Positions 42,228 through 50,144 of a DNA stretch of 64,000 nucleotides are shown piece by piece. The position numbers and the translations under genes were made by a program. The stretch is from Limnohabitans kasalickyi. GTDB lineage: Bacteria > Pseudomonadota > Gammaproteobacteria > Burkholderiales > Burkholderiaceae_C. The notes under the pieces are model-generated. The model saw only the letters and a list, made by a program, of their open reading frames with translations, was not told where the DNA came from and ran no database searches. Positions within the stretch are counted from its first letter, which is position 1; each line of letters begins with the position of its first letter. The stretch is taken from NCBI GenBank assembly GCA_965234325.1, contig OZ248407.1, positions 434,001-498,000 on the forward strand. Reading direction: 5' to 3'.

Positions 42228-43058
42228 GTGAACACGACTTCTAGCCCCACTTCTCTCGGCATTTCCCTTGCCACGCCGCTCTGCGCAGACGTATCTGAGT
42301 TCCGCAAGGCCACCGCTTTTTTGCTGGCTGCAGGTCGTGGCGAACGCATGCGCCCTTTGACCGACGTGCACCCTAAACCCATGCTCGAAGTGCGCGGCAA
42401 GCCCCTGATGCAATGGGCCATGGAAGGTTTGCAGCGCGGTGGTGTGCAGCAGTTGCTCATCAACACCGATTGGCTGGGCGCGCAAATACCGCAGCATTTT
42501 GGTGATGTGCTGGCCATGCCCGGTTTCGCGCCGTTGCATTTGCGTTACTCCCACGAAGGCGTGGACTTTGGTGGCGCGCTTGAAACCGCAGGCGGCATCG
42601 TGCGCGCCCTGCCCCAGTTGGACGATGTGTTTTGGGTGGCTGCGGGCGATGTGTTTGCGCCGGAATTTAAGTTTTCTTCACAAGCGTTTGCGCATTTCAA
42701 AGCCAGCCCACAACTCGCGCATATTTGGCTGGTGCCCAACCCCGCGCACAACGTGGGCGGGGACTTTGGCTTGTCCGCCGAGGGTTTGGCGCTGAACTTG
42801 CCCAAGCTGGCGGTGATTGCCGCGCACGAGCCCCCCCGCTACACCTTCAGCACCATCGCGCTCTACAAACGCGCCTTTTTTGAAGCTGCGTGGTGCGACA
42901 TTGCGGCGGGCAACCCCGAAGGCGTGAAAGCCCCTCTGGCACCGATGCTCCGCATGGCTATGGACAATAGCTGTGTGAGTGCATCCTTGTACAACGGTGC
43001 TTGGACCGACGTGGGCACGCCTGAACGTCTGGCCGAACTCAATGCGATCCATTTTTAA
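42228..43058 (+). CDS. murU: N-acetylmuramate alpha-1-phosphate uridylyltransferase (MurU)
   Basis: A 276 aa sugar-nucleotide transferase with the pyrophosphorylase signature FLLAAGRGERMRPLT near residue 28, then HPKPMLEVRGKPLMQW, and the metal-binding Asp in WVAAGDVF. In Pseudomonas, AmgK phosphorylates recycled MurNAc and MurU makes UDP-MurNAc, bypassing fosfomycin-sensitive synthesis. AmgK is encoded at 52.7 kb. The open frame extends far upstream into tkt, so a GTG at 42228 that precedes the conserved core by about 25 residues is used. RmlA/GalU-like roles are possible alternatives. Confidence 0.85.
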   Translation: MNTTSSPTSLGISLATPLCADVSEFRKATAFLLAAGRGERMRPLTDVHPKPMLEVRGKPLMQWAMEGLQRGGVQQLLINTDWLGAQIPQHFGDVLAMPGFAPLHLRYSHEGVDFGGALETAGGIVRALPQLDDVFWVAAGDVFAPEFKFSSQAFAHFKASPQLAHIWLVPNPAHNVGGDFGLSAEGLALNLPKLAVIAAHEPPRYTFSTIALYKRAFFEAAWCDIAAGNPEGVKAPLAPMLRMAMDNSCVSASLYNGAWTDVGTPERLAELNAIHF

Positions 43059-43071
43059 GACCGAGCTATCC

Positions 43072-44466
43072 ATGACCCAAGCCTCTGTTTCTTTGTACGC
43101 CGCCCGCCGCGCCCATTTGGCGGCTCAGTTGGGCGAGGGTGGCGTGGCCATCATCCCGACGGCGCCCGAGCATGCGCGTAACCGCGATAGCGACTTTCCG
43201 TATCGCCACGACAGCTACTTCTATTACCTGACGGGCTTCACCGAACCCAACGCGTGGTTGGTCATCGACGCCACAGGTCGAAGCACCGTGTTTTGCCAAC
43301 CCAAAGATTTGGAACGCGAAATTTGGGATGGTTACCGCTTGGGCCCCGATGCCGCGGTGGACGCGTTGGGCGTGAATACCGCGCAGTCTGTGGCCGACCT
43401 CGACACGCTGTTGCCCAAGTTGCTGGAAAACCAACACACGGTTTGGTACCCGTTTGCCACACACAAAGGTCTGGAAACGCGGGTGGACGGTTGGCTCAAC
43501 GTCGTGCGTGCGCGTGTGCGTTTTGGCGTGGCCTGCCCTGCCATGCAGCGCGATGTGTGCGGTCCGCTGGACGAAATGCGCCTGATCAAAGACGCGCATG
43601 AGCAAGCCATCATGCGACGTGCCAGCGCCATCAGCGCCCAAGCCCACATTCGCGCCATGCAAACCAGTGCGCGCATGTTGCGTGCGGGCCAAGATGTGCG
43701 CGAGTACCACTTGGACGCCGAGTTGCTGCACGAGTTCCGCATGCATGGCTCGCAGTTTCCGGCTTACACCTCCATCGTCGCGGCTGGCGCGAATGCGTGC
43801 GTGCTGCATTACCGCGCCGACGCAGCGCCTGTGCGCAGCGGCGAGTTGGTGTTGATTGACGCGGGTTGTGAGCTAGACAGCTACGCCTCCGACATCACCC
43901 GCACCTTCCCCGCCAACGGCACGTTCAGCGGCCCGCAACGCGAGCTCTACAACTTGGTGCTGGCCAGCCAAGACGCGGCCGTGGCCGCCACCCGCGCAGG
44001 CGCACGTTTCACCGACCCGCACGAGGCCACTGTGCAAGTGCTGGCGCAAGGCTTGTTAGACCTCGGTTTACTGAGCAAAGCCAAACATGGCAATGCGCAA
44101 GACGTGATTGAAAAGCGCGCCTACTTCCCGTTTTACATGCACCGCACCAGCCATTGGTTGGGGATGGATGTGCACGATTGCGGCAGCTATGTGGAGCGTG
44201 TTGCGGCGAACGAAGCCAGCACGCGCAAAGACCCGTTGTCGGGCGAAACCATCGTCAACCGCCCCAGCCGCATCTTGCGTCCAGGCATGGTTCTTACCAT
44301 CGAACCCGGCCTTTATGTGCGCCCTGCTGACGATGTGCCCGAAGCGTTTTGGAACATCGGCATTCGCATCGAAGACGACGCCATCGTCACCGAGGGCGGC
44401 TGCGAACTCATCACCCGCGGCGTGCCCGTGGTGGCGGATGAGATTGAGGCGCTGATGCGGGGGTAA
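43072..44466 (+). CDS. pepP: Xaa-Pro aminopeptidase (aminopeptidase P, M24 family)
   Basis: A 464 aa creatinase-fold metalloprotease that removes N-terminal residues before proline. The N-terminal domain (RNRDSDFPYRHDSYFYYL) is followed by the pita-bread catalytic domain with the dinuclear-metal ligands: DAGCELDSYASDITRTF (two Asp), the His in HRTSHWLGMDVHDCG, Glu in LTIEPGLYV and Glu in EGGCELITRG. The start at 43072 is used, 13 nt after murU. It is followed by rubredoxin and maeB. Confidence 0.94.
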   Translation: MTQASVSLYAARRAHLAAQLGEGGVAIIPTAPEHARNRDSDFPYRHDSYFYYLTGFTEPNAWLVIDATGRSTVFCQPKDLEREIWDGYRLGPDAAVDALGVNTAQSVADLDTLLPKLLENQHTVWYPFATHKGLETRVDGWLNVVRARVRFGVACPAMQRDVCGPLDEMRLIKDAHEQAIMRRASAISAQAHIRAMQTSARMLRAGQDVREYHLDAELLHEFRMHGSQFPAYTSIVAAGANACVLHYRADAAPVRSGELVLIDAGCELDSYASDITRTFPANGTFSGPQRELYNLVLASQDAAVAATRAGARFTDPHEATVQVLAQGLLDLGLLSKAKHGNAQDVIEKRAYFPFYMHRTSHWLGMDVHDCGSYVERVAANEASTRKDPLSGETIVNRPSRILRPGMVLTIEPGLYVRPADDVPEAFWNIGIRIEDDAIVTEGGCELITRGVPVVADEIEALMRG

Positions 44467-44525
44467 CGGTAGCCGCTGCCCCTGAAAATTTAATTCATTC
44501 GTTCAAGACGCAAAGAAAGCACACC

Positions 44526-44705
44526 ATGAGCACTTCTACTTTTAAAACCTACGTCTGCATCGTTTGTGGTTTTGTGTACGACGAGGCCGAAGGCCGCCCT
44601 GAAGAGGGCATTGCCGCAGGCACCATTTGGGCTGATGTGCCTGCGGACTGGGCTTGCCCCGAGTGCGGTGTCGCCAAAAACGATTTTGAATTGGTCGATT
44701 TTTAA
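44526..44705 (+). CDS. Rubredoxin
   Basis: A 59 aa iron-sulfur electron carrier. The two Cys-x2-Cys knuckles that bind one Fe are in YVCIVCGFVYDEAEG and DWACPECGVAKNDFE. Size and the spacing PEEGIAAGTIWADVPADW between the knuckles are typical. No alkane hydroxylase or rubredoxin reductase gene is adjacent, so its partner is unknown. It has a weak ribosome site (AAAGAAAG). It lies between pepP and maeB. Confidence 0.96.
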   Translation: MSTSTFKTYVCIVCGFVYDEAEGRPEEGIAAGTIWADVPADWACPECGVAKNDFELVDF

Positions 44706-44826
44706 GGTCCGCAGGGGTGACCGCGCTGTTCACTTTTGTGAATAAGTAAAAAGCGTCGTCACTTGCGTAAGCACATCCCCGTATGAGTGAGGTGGACCTC
44801 AGGCCTAAAATGAAATGACCAGCTCG

Positions 44827-44858
44827 GGGTTGTTGCTTCACGACAGAGGCAACAACCC
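44827..44858 (+). promoter_or_regulatory. Strong hairpin in the leader of maeB
   Basis: A perfect 10 bp stem GGGTTGTTGC (44827-44836) with GCAACAACCC (44849-44858) and a 12 nt loop. Only TTT follows, and the maeB ribosome site AGGAG begins 12 nt later. It could be a weak terminator for rubredoxin, an attenuator, or a translational control element of maeB. Confidence 0.55.
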
Positions 44859-44880
44859 TTTGCACTATTAGGAGATTCCA

Positions 44881-47190
44881 TTGAGCCCAACCCCTTCCCA
44901 CAACAGCGCAGAAGCCCGAGCTGAGCTGCGCCGCGCTGCCCTCGAATACCACGAGTTCCCCACCCCCGGAAAACTAGCGATCCACGCTACCAAGCAGCTG
45001 GTCAACCAGCATGACTTGGCTTTGGCCTATTCGCCCGGCGTCGCGGCACCGTGCGAAGAGATCGTCAAAGATCCCAACAATGCGTTCAAGTACACCAGCC
45101 GTGGCAACTTGGTGGCCGTCATCACCAACGGCACAGCCGTGTTGGGATTGGGTGACATTGGCCCCTTGGCGTCTAAGCCCGTGATGGAGGGCAAGGCCGT
45201 TTTGTTCAAGAAGTTTGCCGGCATTGACGTGTTTGACTTGGAAATTGACGAGAAAAACCTCGACAAGCTGGTCGACATCATTGCCTCGTTGGAGCCCACT
45301 TTTGGTGGCATCAACCTCGAAGACATCAAAGCGCCCGATTGTTTTTACGTCGAGCGCAAATTGCGCGAGCGCATGAAAATCCCAGTCTTCCACGACGACC
45401 AGCATGGCACGGCCATCACGGTGGGCGCTGCCATCATCAACGGCCTCAAGGTTGCTGGCAAAGACATCAAAACCGTCAAGCTCGTCACTTCAGGCGCTGG
45501 TGCTGCGGCTTTGGCCTGTTTGGGCTTGTTGCTGAAAATGGGCATGCCTCGCAGCAATATTTACGTCACCGATTTGGCGGGCGTGGTCTATGAAGGCCGC
45601 ACCGAGTTGATGGACGAAGACAAGATTCAGTTCGCCCAGAAGACCGATGCACGCACCTTGAGCGACATCATCGAAGGCGCGGATGTTTTCTTGGGCCTGT
45701 CCGCAGGCGGCGTGTTGAAGCCTGACATGGTCAAGAAGATGGCCGCTAAGCCCATCATCATGGCCTTGGCCAACCCCAACCCAGAAATCACGCCTGAAGA
45801 AGTGAAGGCCGTGCGCGACGACGCGATCATTGCCACGGGTCGCAGCGACTATCACAACCAAGTGAACAACGTCTTGTGCTTCCCCTACATCTTCCGCGGT
45901 GCGTTAGATGCGGGCGCTTCCACTATCACCGACGAGATGGAAATTGCGGCGGTTTACGCCATCGCTGAATTGGCGCAAGCCGAGCAAAGCGAAGTGGTGG
46001 CCGCAGCCTATGCGGGCGAGACCTTGGCCTTTGGCCCTGAGTACCTCATCCCCAAGCCGTTTGACCCACGCTTGATGATGAAGATCGCGCCTGCTGTGGC
46101 CAAAGCCGCTGCAGCCAGCGGTGTGGCCACGCGCCCGATTCAAGACATGGACGCCTACATTGAGAAGCTGCAAGGCTTTGTGTATGCATCTGGTTCCATC
46201 ATGAAGCCCATTTATGCGGCGGCCAAGCGTGCCAGCAAAAAGCGCGTGTGCTACGCCGAGGGCGAAGAAGAACGCGTCTTGCGCGCCGTGCAAATCGTGG
46301 TGGACGAAGGCTTGGCCAAGCCCACGTTGATCGGTCGCCCTGCCGTCATTGCCCAGCGCATTGAAAGCTTCGGCTTGCGCCTCAAAGAGGGTGTGGACTA
46401 CCAGGTGGTCAATGTGGAGCAAGACCACCGCTACCGTGATTTTTGGCAAACCTATTACAAGATGACTTGCCGCAAAGGCGTCACCGAGCAGTTGGCCAAA
46501 ATCGACATGCGCCGCCGTTTGTCGCTCATTGGCACCATGATGTTGCACAAAGGCGAGGTTGACGGCCTGATTTGCGGCACGTGGAGCACGCCACTGACCC
46601 ATTTGAAATACGTGCATGAGGTCATTGGTAACCGCCAAGGCGTGAGCACCTATGCCGCGATGAATGGCTTGTTGTTGCCCGATCGCCAAGTCTTTTTGGT
46701 CGACACACACATCAACTACGACCCGACCGCCGAGCAATTGGCCGAAATCACGGTCATGGCGGCTGAGGAAATGCGCCGCTTTGGCATCCAGCCTAAAGCC
46801 GCATTGTTGTCGCACTCTAACTTTGGCAGCAGCGATCAACCATCCGCCATCAAAATGCGCGAAACCTTGGCCTTGGTGCAGAAAAAAGCGCCTTGGCTTG
46901 AAATTGATGGCGAAATGCACGGTGACGTGGCGCTCGATGGCCATGCCCGCGAAGCACAAATGGCAGACACCACCTTGATTGGCGATGCCAATTTGTTGGT
47001 GTTGCCTAACTTGGACGCTGCCAATATTGCTTACAACCTGCTCAAAACAGCAGCGGGCGGCAATATTGCGATTGGCCCCGTGCTGTTAGGTGCGGCCAAG
47101 CCGGTGCACATCTTGACCGCGAGCACCACGGTGCGTCGTATCGTCAACATGACCGCCTTGACCGTGGCGGATGCCAGCGCTGTGCGGTGA
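44881..47190 (+). CDS. maeB: NADP-dependent malic enzyme with C-terminal phosphotransacetylase domain
   Basis: A 769 aa MaeB-type enzyme that decarboxylates malate to pyruvate and makes NADPH. The N-terminal malic domain has AYSPGVAAPCEEI, the NAD(P) domain has FHDDQHGTAITVGAAI and GAGAAALACLGLLL, and residues from about 430 form a phosphotransacetylase-like regulatory domain (GEEERVLRAVQIVVDEGL, NPDLDAANIAYN-like end). A TTG start at 44881 with AGGAG 7 nt before it is chosen; there is no ATG nearby. The leader hairpin suggests regulation. Confidence 0.95.
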   Translation: MSPTPSHNSAEARAELRRAALEYHEFPTPGKLAIHATKQLVNQHDLALAYSPGVAAPCEEIVKDPNNAFKYTSRGNLVAVITNGTAVLGLGDIGPLASKPVMEGKAVLFKKFAGIDVFDLEIDEKNLDKLVDIIASLEPTFGGINLEDIKAPDCFYVERKLRERMKIPVFHDDQHGTAITVGAAIINGLKVAGKDIKTVKLVTSGAGAAALACLGLLLKMGMPRSNIYVTDLAGVVYEGRTELMDEDKIQFAQKTDARTLSDIIEGADVFLGLSAGGVLKPDMVKKMAAKPIIMALANPNPEITPEEVKAVRDDAIIATGRSDYHNQVNNVLCFPYIFRGALDAGASTITDEMEIAAVYAIAELAQAEQSEVVAAAYAGETLAFGPEYLIPKPFDPRLMMKIAPAVAKAAAASGVATRPIQDMDAYIEKLQGFVYASGSIMKPIYAAAKRASKKRVCYAEGEEERVLRAVQIVVDEGLAKPTLIGRPAVIAQRIESFGLRLKEGVDYQVVNVEQDHRYRDFWQTYYKMTCRKGVTEQLAKIDMRRRLSLIGTMMLHKGEVDGLICGTWSTPLTHLKYVHEVIGNRQGVSTYAAMNGLLLPDRQVFLVDTHINYDPTAEQLAEITVMAAEEMRRFGIQPKAALLSHSNFGSSDQPSAIKMRETLALVQKKAPWLEIDGEMHGDVALDGHAREAQMADTTLIGDANLLVLPNLDAANIAYNLLKTAAGGNIAIGPVLLGAAKPVHILTASTTVRRIVNMTALTVADASAVR

Positions 47191-47242
47191 GGTGATTCGG
47201 GTTTTCCTACCCTAAATTTACTGAATTTAAGTAATAACCCTC

Positions 47243-47279
47243 AGGGTTCGCTCAGATTTGGGCGAGCCCTTGCTTTTTT
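47243..47279 (+). terminator. Rho-independent terminator after maeB
   Basis: GGGTTCGCT (from 47244) pairs with GGCGAGCCC (47261-47269; two G-U pairs), followed by TTGCTTTTTT. Confidence 0.75.
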
Positions 47280-47372
47280 GTAGCGATTCTGTAACACTTG
47301 CGCTTCTCTTTTTTCGGGTTTACCCGAAGAGCTGCTTCAAAATTTACCTAGTTACAAGAAACGGCGATAGAC

Positions 47373-47933
47373 ATGCCAATGCTTACTGTCAAAACCAACA
47401 TCGTTCAGTCGATCCGCGCTTTCCGCGTGCCCCAGTTGCAAGAGGCTGCGCAAGCCATGGGTCATCATTTCTTGTATGCCAATCTGGCCCAAACCCAAAG
47501 CAAACAAGACATTTTGGATTTGATCGCCAAAGAGTTCAGCTTTGCACCACAAGCTAGCAAAAACTTCGACGCCTTGTCGGATGGCTTGACTGACGTGCTG
47601 CACAAGTCGGGCACCCAGCCTGGTTTCATCGTGGTGTTGGAGCACATTCCTGCTCATGCCAAGTTTGACAAAGAAGCCCGCGAGCAGCTGTTGGACATCT
47701 TCCGCGAAGCATCTGACTTCTGGTCCGACCGTAAAGTGCCTTTCCGCTGCTTCTACTCGTTCTCGGTGGCACGCGCCCCGTCGGTCGACAAAGGCGGTGT
47801 CGCCCTTGACGGTCTGGATGTGTTGGAAGATGGTGAAAAAATGCCCACTGACAAACTCGTGGACGTCTCCCCCATGGCCTTGCGCATGAGCAGCCCCTTC
47901 AATGCGGGTTACTGGCAAGCCGCCACCGCATAA
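47373..47933 (+). CDS. Barstar-family (barnase-inhibitor-like) protein
   Basis: A 186 aa protein. The central segment SKQDILDLIAKEFSFAPQ followed by KNFDALSDGLTDVL matches the barstar fold core, in which the helix carrying the ENLDALWDCLTG-type sequence blocks a ribonuclease active site. It is about twice the length of B. amyloliquefaciens barstar, with extra N-terminal (1-40) and C-terminal regions. No barnase-like RNase or secretion gene is next to it, so a housekeeping role or an orphan immunity gene is possible. It is flanked by terminators on both sides and so is monocistronic. Confidence 0.72.
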   Translation: MPMLTVKTNIVQSIRAFRVPQLQEAAQAMGHHFLYANLAQTQSKQDILDLIAKEFSFAPQASKNFDALSDGLTDVLHKSGTQPGFIVVLEHIPAHAKFDKEAREQLLDIFREASDFWSDRKVPFRCFYSFSVARAPSVDKGGVALDGLDVLEDGEKMPTDKLVDVSPMALRMSSPFNAGYWQAATA

Positions 47934-47974
47934 AACACGGTTTGCGGTTCATTTGAACCGGTGTGCTGAGAAAC

Positions 47975-48010
47975 AAAAAACCCGCCGCAGTGATTGCAGG
48001 CGGGTTTTTT
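47975..48010. terminator. Bidirectional terminator between the barstar-like gene and rsmA
   Basis: AAAAAACCCGCC (47975-47986) pairs with GGCGGGTTTTTT (47999-48010), with A and T runs on both sides; it serves both convergent genes. Confidence 0.9.
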
Positions 48011-48015
48011 ATTTG

Positions 48016-48774
48016 TCAAAGGCTTTGCACCAGCGCCACGTATTCAGCAACTGGCACTTCTTCGGCACGGCGTTGTACATCAAACTGACCTGCAAAGTTA
48101 CGGCCCTCTAGCCAGCGGCCCAAGGTGTGGCGCAACAACTTGCGGCGTTGGCTAAAAGCCGTTTTGACCATCTCTTCCATCAACTTGACATTGATCAGTG
48201 GCGGTTCGGCCAGTGGCACCATGCGCACCACCGCGCTGTCCACGCGCGGCGGTGGGTCAAACGATTCGGGCGGAACGAACAACACGTTTTCCATGTCGTA
48301 GCGCCATTGCAGCATCACGCTCAGGCGACTGTAGTCACTGGTGCTGGGTTGGGCGACCATGCGGTCGATCACCTCTTTTTGCAGCATGAAGTGCTGGTCT
48401 TTCACCACCGCCACGTGCTCGAGCAAATGAAACAAGATAGGTGACGAGATGTTGTAGGGCAAGTTGCCCACCACGCGAAGCTTGGGCGTTTTGAGCTCGG
48501 CAGCCAGTTGGGTGAAGTCAACCCGCAGCACATCCGATTCGATCACGCTCAAGTGCGGGTGTTCGTGCAGGCGAGCGGCCAAGTCGCGGTCCAGCTCGAT
48601 GACGTGTAGGTGGCCCAGGCGCTCTACCAAGGGTTGGGTCATGGCGGCCAAGCCGGGACCGATTTCGACCATGGGCTCACCGGCTTGCGGTGCGATCGCA
48701 TCGATGATGCTTTCAATGATGGCGCCGTCGGTTAAAAAATGCTGGCCGAAGCGTTTGCGGGCGATATGTTTCAA
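48016..48774 (-). CDS. rsmA: 16S rRNA (adenine1518-N6/adenine1519-N6)-dimethyltransferase
   Basis: A 252 aa KsgA/Dim1-family methyltransferase that dimethylates two adjacent adenines near the 3' end of 16S rRNA during 30S maturation. It has the N-terminal ARKRFGQHFL, SAM motif I VEIGPGLAAMT, and the catalytic NLPYNISSP (NLPY motif). A TTG at 48774 gives (M)KHIARKRFGQHFL, matching the family N terminus; upstream in-frame sequence would run into surA. It follows surA and lptD, the usual lptD-surA-(pdxA)-rsmA order without pdxA. Confidence 0.94.
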   Translation of the reverse strand: MKHIARKRFGQHFLTDGAIIESIIDAIAPQAGEPMVEIGPGLAAMTQPLVERLGHLHVIELDRDLAARLHEHPHLSVIESDVLRVDFTQLAAELKTPKLRVVGNLPYNISSPILFHLLEHVAVVKDQHFMLQKEVIDRMVAQPSTSDYSRLSVMLQWRYDMENVLFVPPESFDPPPRVDSAVVRMVPLAEPPLINVKLMEEMVKTAFSQRRKLLRHTLGRWLEGRNFAGQFDVQRRAEEVPVAEYVALVQSL

Positions 48775-48796
48775 AGTGTGCTTTTGGCTTGATGTT

Positions 48797-50137
48797 TTAC
48801 TGCGGCGCGTCGCGGTATTCGACGTAGGCACGGCCGCGCAGTTCTTGTGCCCAAATTTGGTAAGTCTCGTCGTATTTGCCGTCGCGCAATTTGTTGCGTA
48901 CCAACTCACGCAATTCGCGTTCGGTGATGGGCGCTTCTCGGCGCGCAAGCACCTGAATCAAATGCACACCAAAACGCGACACCATAGGGTCAGCGATTTC
49001 GCCAATCTTCAGCGCGTTCATCACCGCTTCAAACTCGGGCACAAACATGCCTGGCGCGACCCAGCCTAAATCACCGCCGTTGGGGCCGCTGGCGTCTTGC
49101 GAGTGATCTTGGGCGAGTTTGGCAAAGTCTGCTTTGCCCGTTTCAATTTGGCCCTTGTAGGCGGTCAATTGCGCGCGCGCAGCGGCGGGGCTGAGTTGGC
49201 TGCTCAGGCGCAACAAGATGTGACGCGCCCGGGTTTCGGTGATCGTGGCGACGTTGTTGGCTTGTTTGCTGACCAGCTTCAAGAGATGAAAGCCCGCGCC
49301 TGATCGCACCACGTTGCTGAGTTCGCCCACGGCGAGTTTGTCGGTCGCGTCGACAAATAAGGAGGGGTAACGGTCGGCGGGGCGCAAACCCATCAGGCCG
49401 CCGTTGTCGCGCTCGGTGCTGTCCGACACTTCTTTGGCCACAGTGGCAAAGCTCTCACCCTTTTTCAGGCGGGCCAGCGCCGCGTCGGCTTTGGCTTGCA
49501 GGACGGCCACTTGGGAGCCGCTGGCAGCTTCTGGCACCGCAATCAAAATGTGGCCTAACTCGATGTTGGGGTTGGTGTTGGCGCTTTGGGTTTGGCGCTC
49601 TTGCAAGGCTTGCGCAATTTCAACATCACTGACCTTGATGCGTGCTGGCACATTGCGCTCGGCCAAACGTTGCAAGATGAGTTGCTCACGCAAGTCTTGA
49701 CGCAATTGCGTGGCTGAGGTGCCTTCGACTTGGGCTTTGTTGCGCAAAGCCTCAACGCTGATTTGGCTTTGTGCCGCCAAGCGCTGCTCGGCTTGGTCGA
49801 TGGCGGCGGCATCGACGTCGACGCCGGTATCTTTGGCAAATTGCAGCTGCGCTTTTTCATCGATCAAACGCTCCAGTGCTTCACGCAACAGGCTGGCGTT
49901 TGTGGGGGCTGGCGCGCTGGCGCTGCGACCTTGGGCGTTCAGTTGTTTGCGCAACTGGCTGGCGCGTCGCTGTACGTCGAGGTTGGTGATCGGTGCGCTG
50001 TCCACCAGCGCCACGATGAAGTTGCCGCCTGGTGAGGCAGCGCGTGGGCTTTGCGCTTGCGCACCCAGGGGCGCGAGCGTCAGCAAGGTCAACAGCAAGC
50101 AAGAGCAAAGCGCTGTGCGCTGAAAGTAAGTGGACAT
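48797..50137 (-). CDS. surA: Periplasmic chaperone / peptidyl-prolyl isomerase SurA
   Basis: A 446 aa periplasmic chaperone for outer-membrane proteins such as LptD. It has a signal peptide (CLLLTLLTLAPLGAQAQ), an N-terminal chaperone domain, two parvulin domains (from about 195, ELGHILIAVP; from about 305, RARHILLRLSSQL) and a C-terminal helix that returns to the chaperone domain. The ATG at 50137 is used; a GTG 6 nt upstream is possible. It directly follows lptD, its major client. Confidence 0.95.
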   Translation of the reverse strand: MSTYFQRTALCSCLLLTLLTLAPLGAQAQSPRAASPGGNFIVALVDSAPITNLDVQRRASQLRKQLNAQGRSASAPAPTNASLLREALERLIDEKAQLQFAKDTGVDVDAAAIDQAEQRLAAQSQISVEALRNKAQVEGTSATQLRQDLREQLILQRLAERNVPARIKVSDVEIAQALQERQTQSANTNPNIELGHILIAVPEAASGSQVAVLQAKADAALARLKKGESFATVAKEVSDSTERDNGGLMGLRPADRYPSLFVDATDKLAVGELSNVVRSGAGFHLLKLVSKQANNVATITETRARHILLRLSSQLSPAAARAQLTAYKGQIETGKADFAKLAQDHSQDASGPNGGDLGWVAPGMFVPEFEAVMNALKIGEIADPMVSRFGVHLIQVLARREAPITERELRELVRNKLRDGKYDETYQIWAQELRGRAYVEYRDAPQ

Positions 50138-50144
50138 GGTCACA

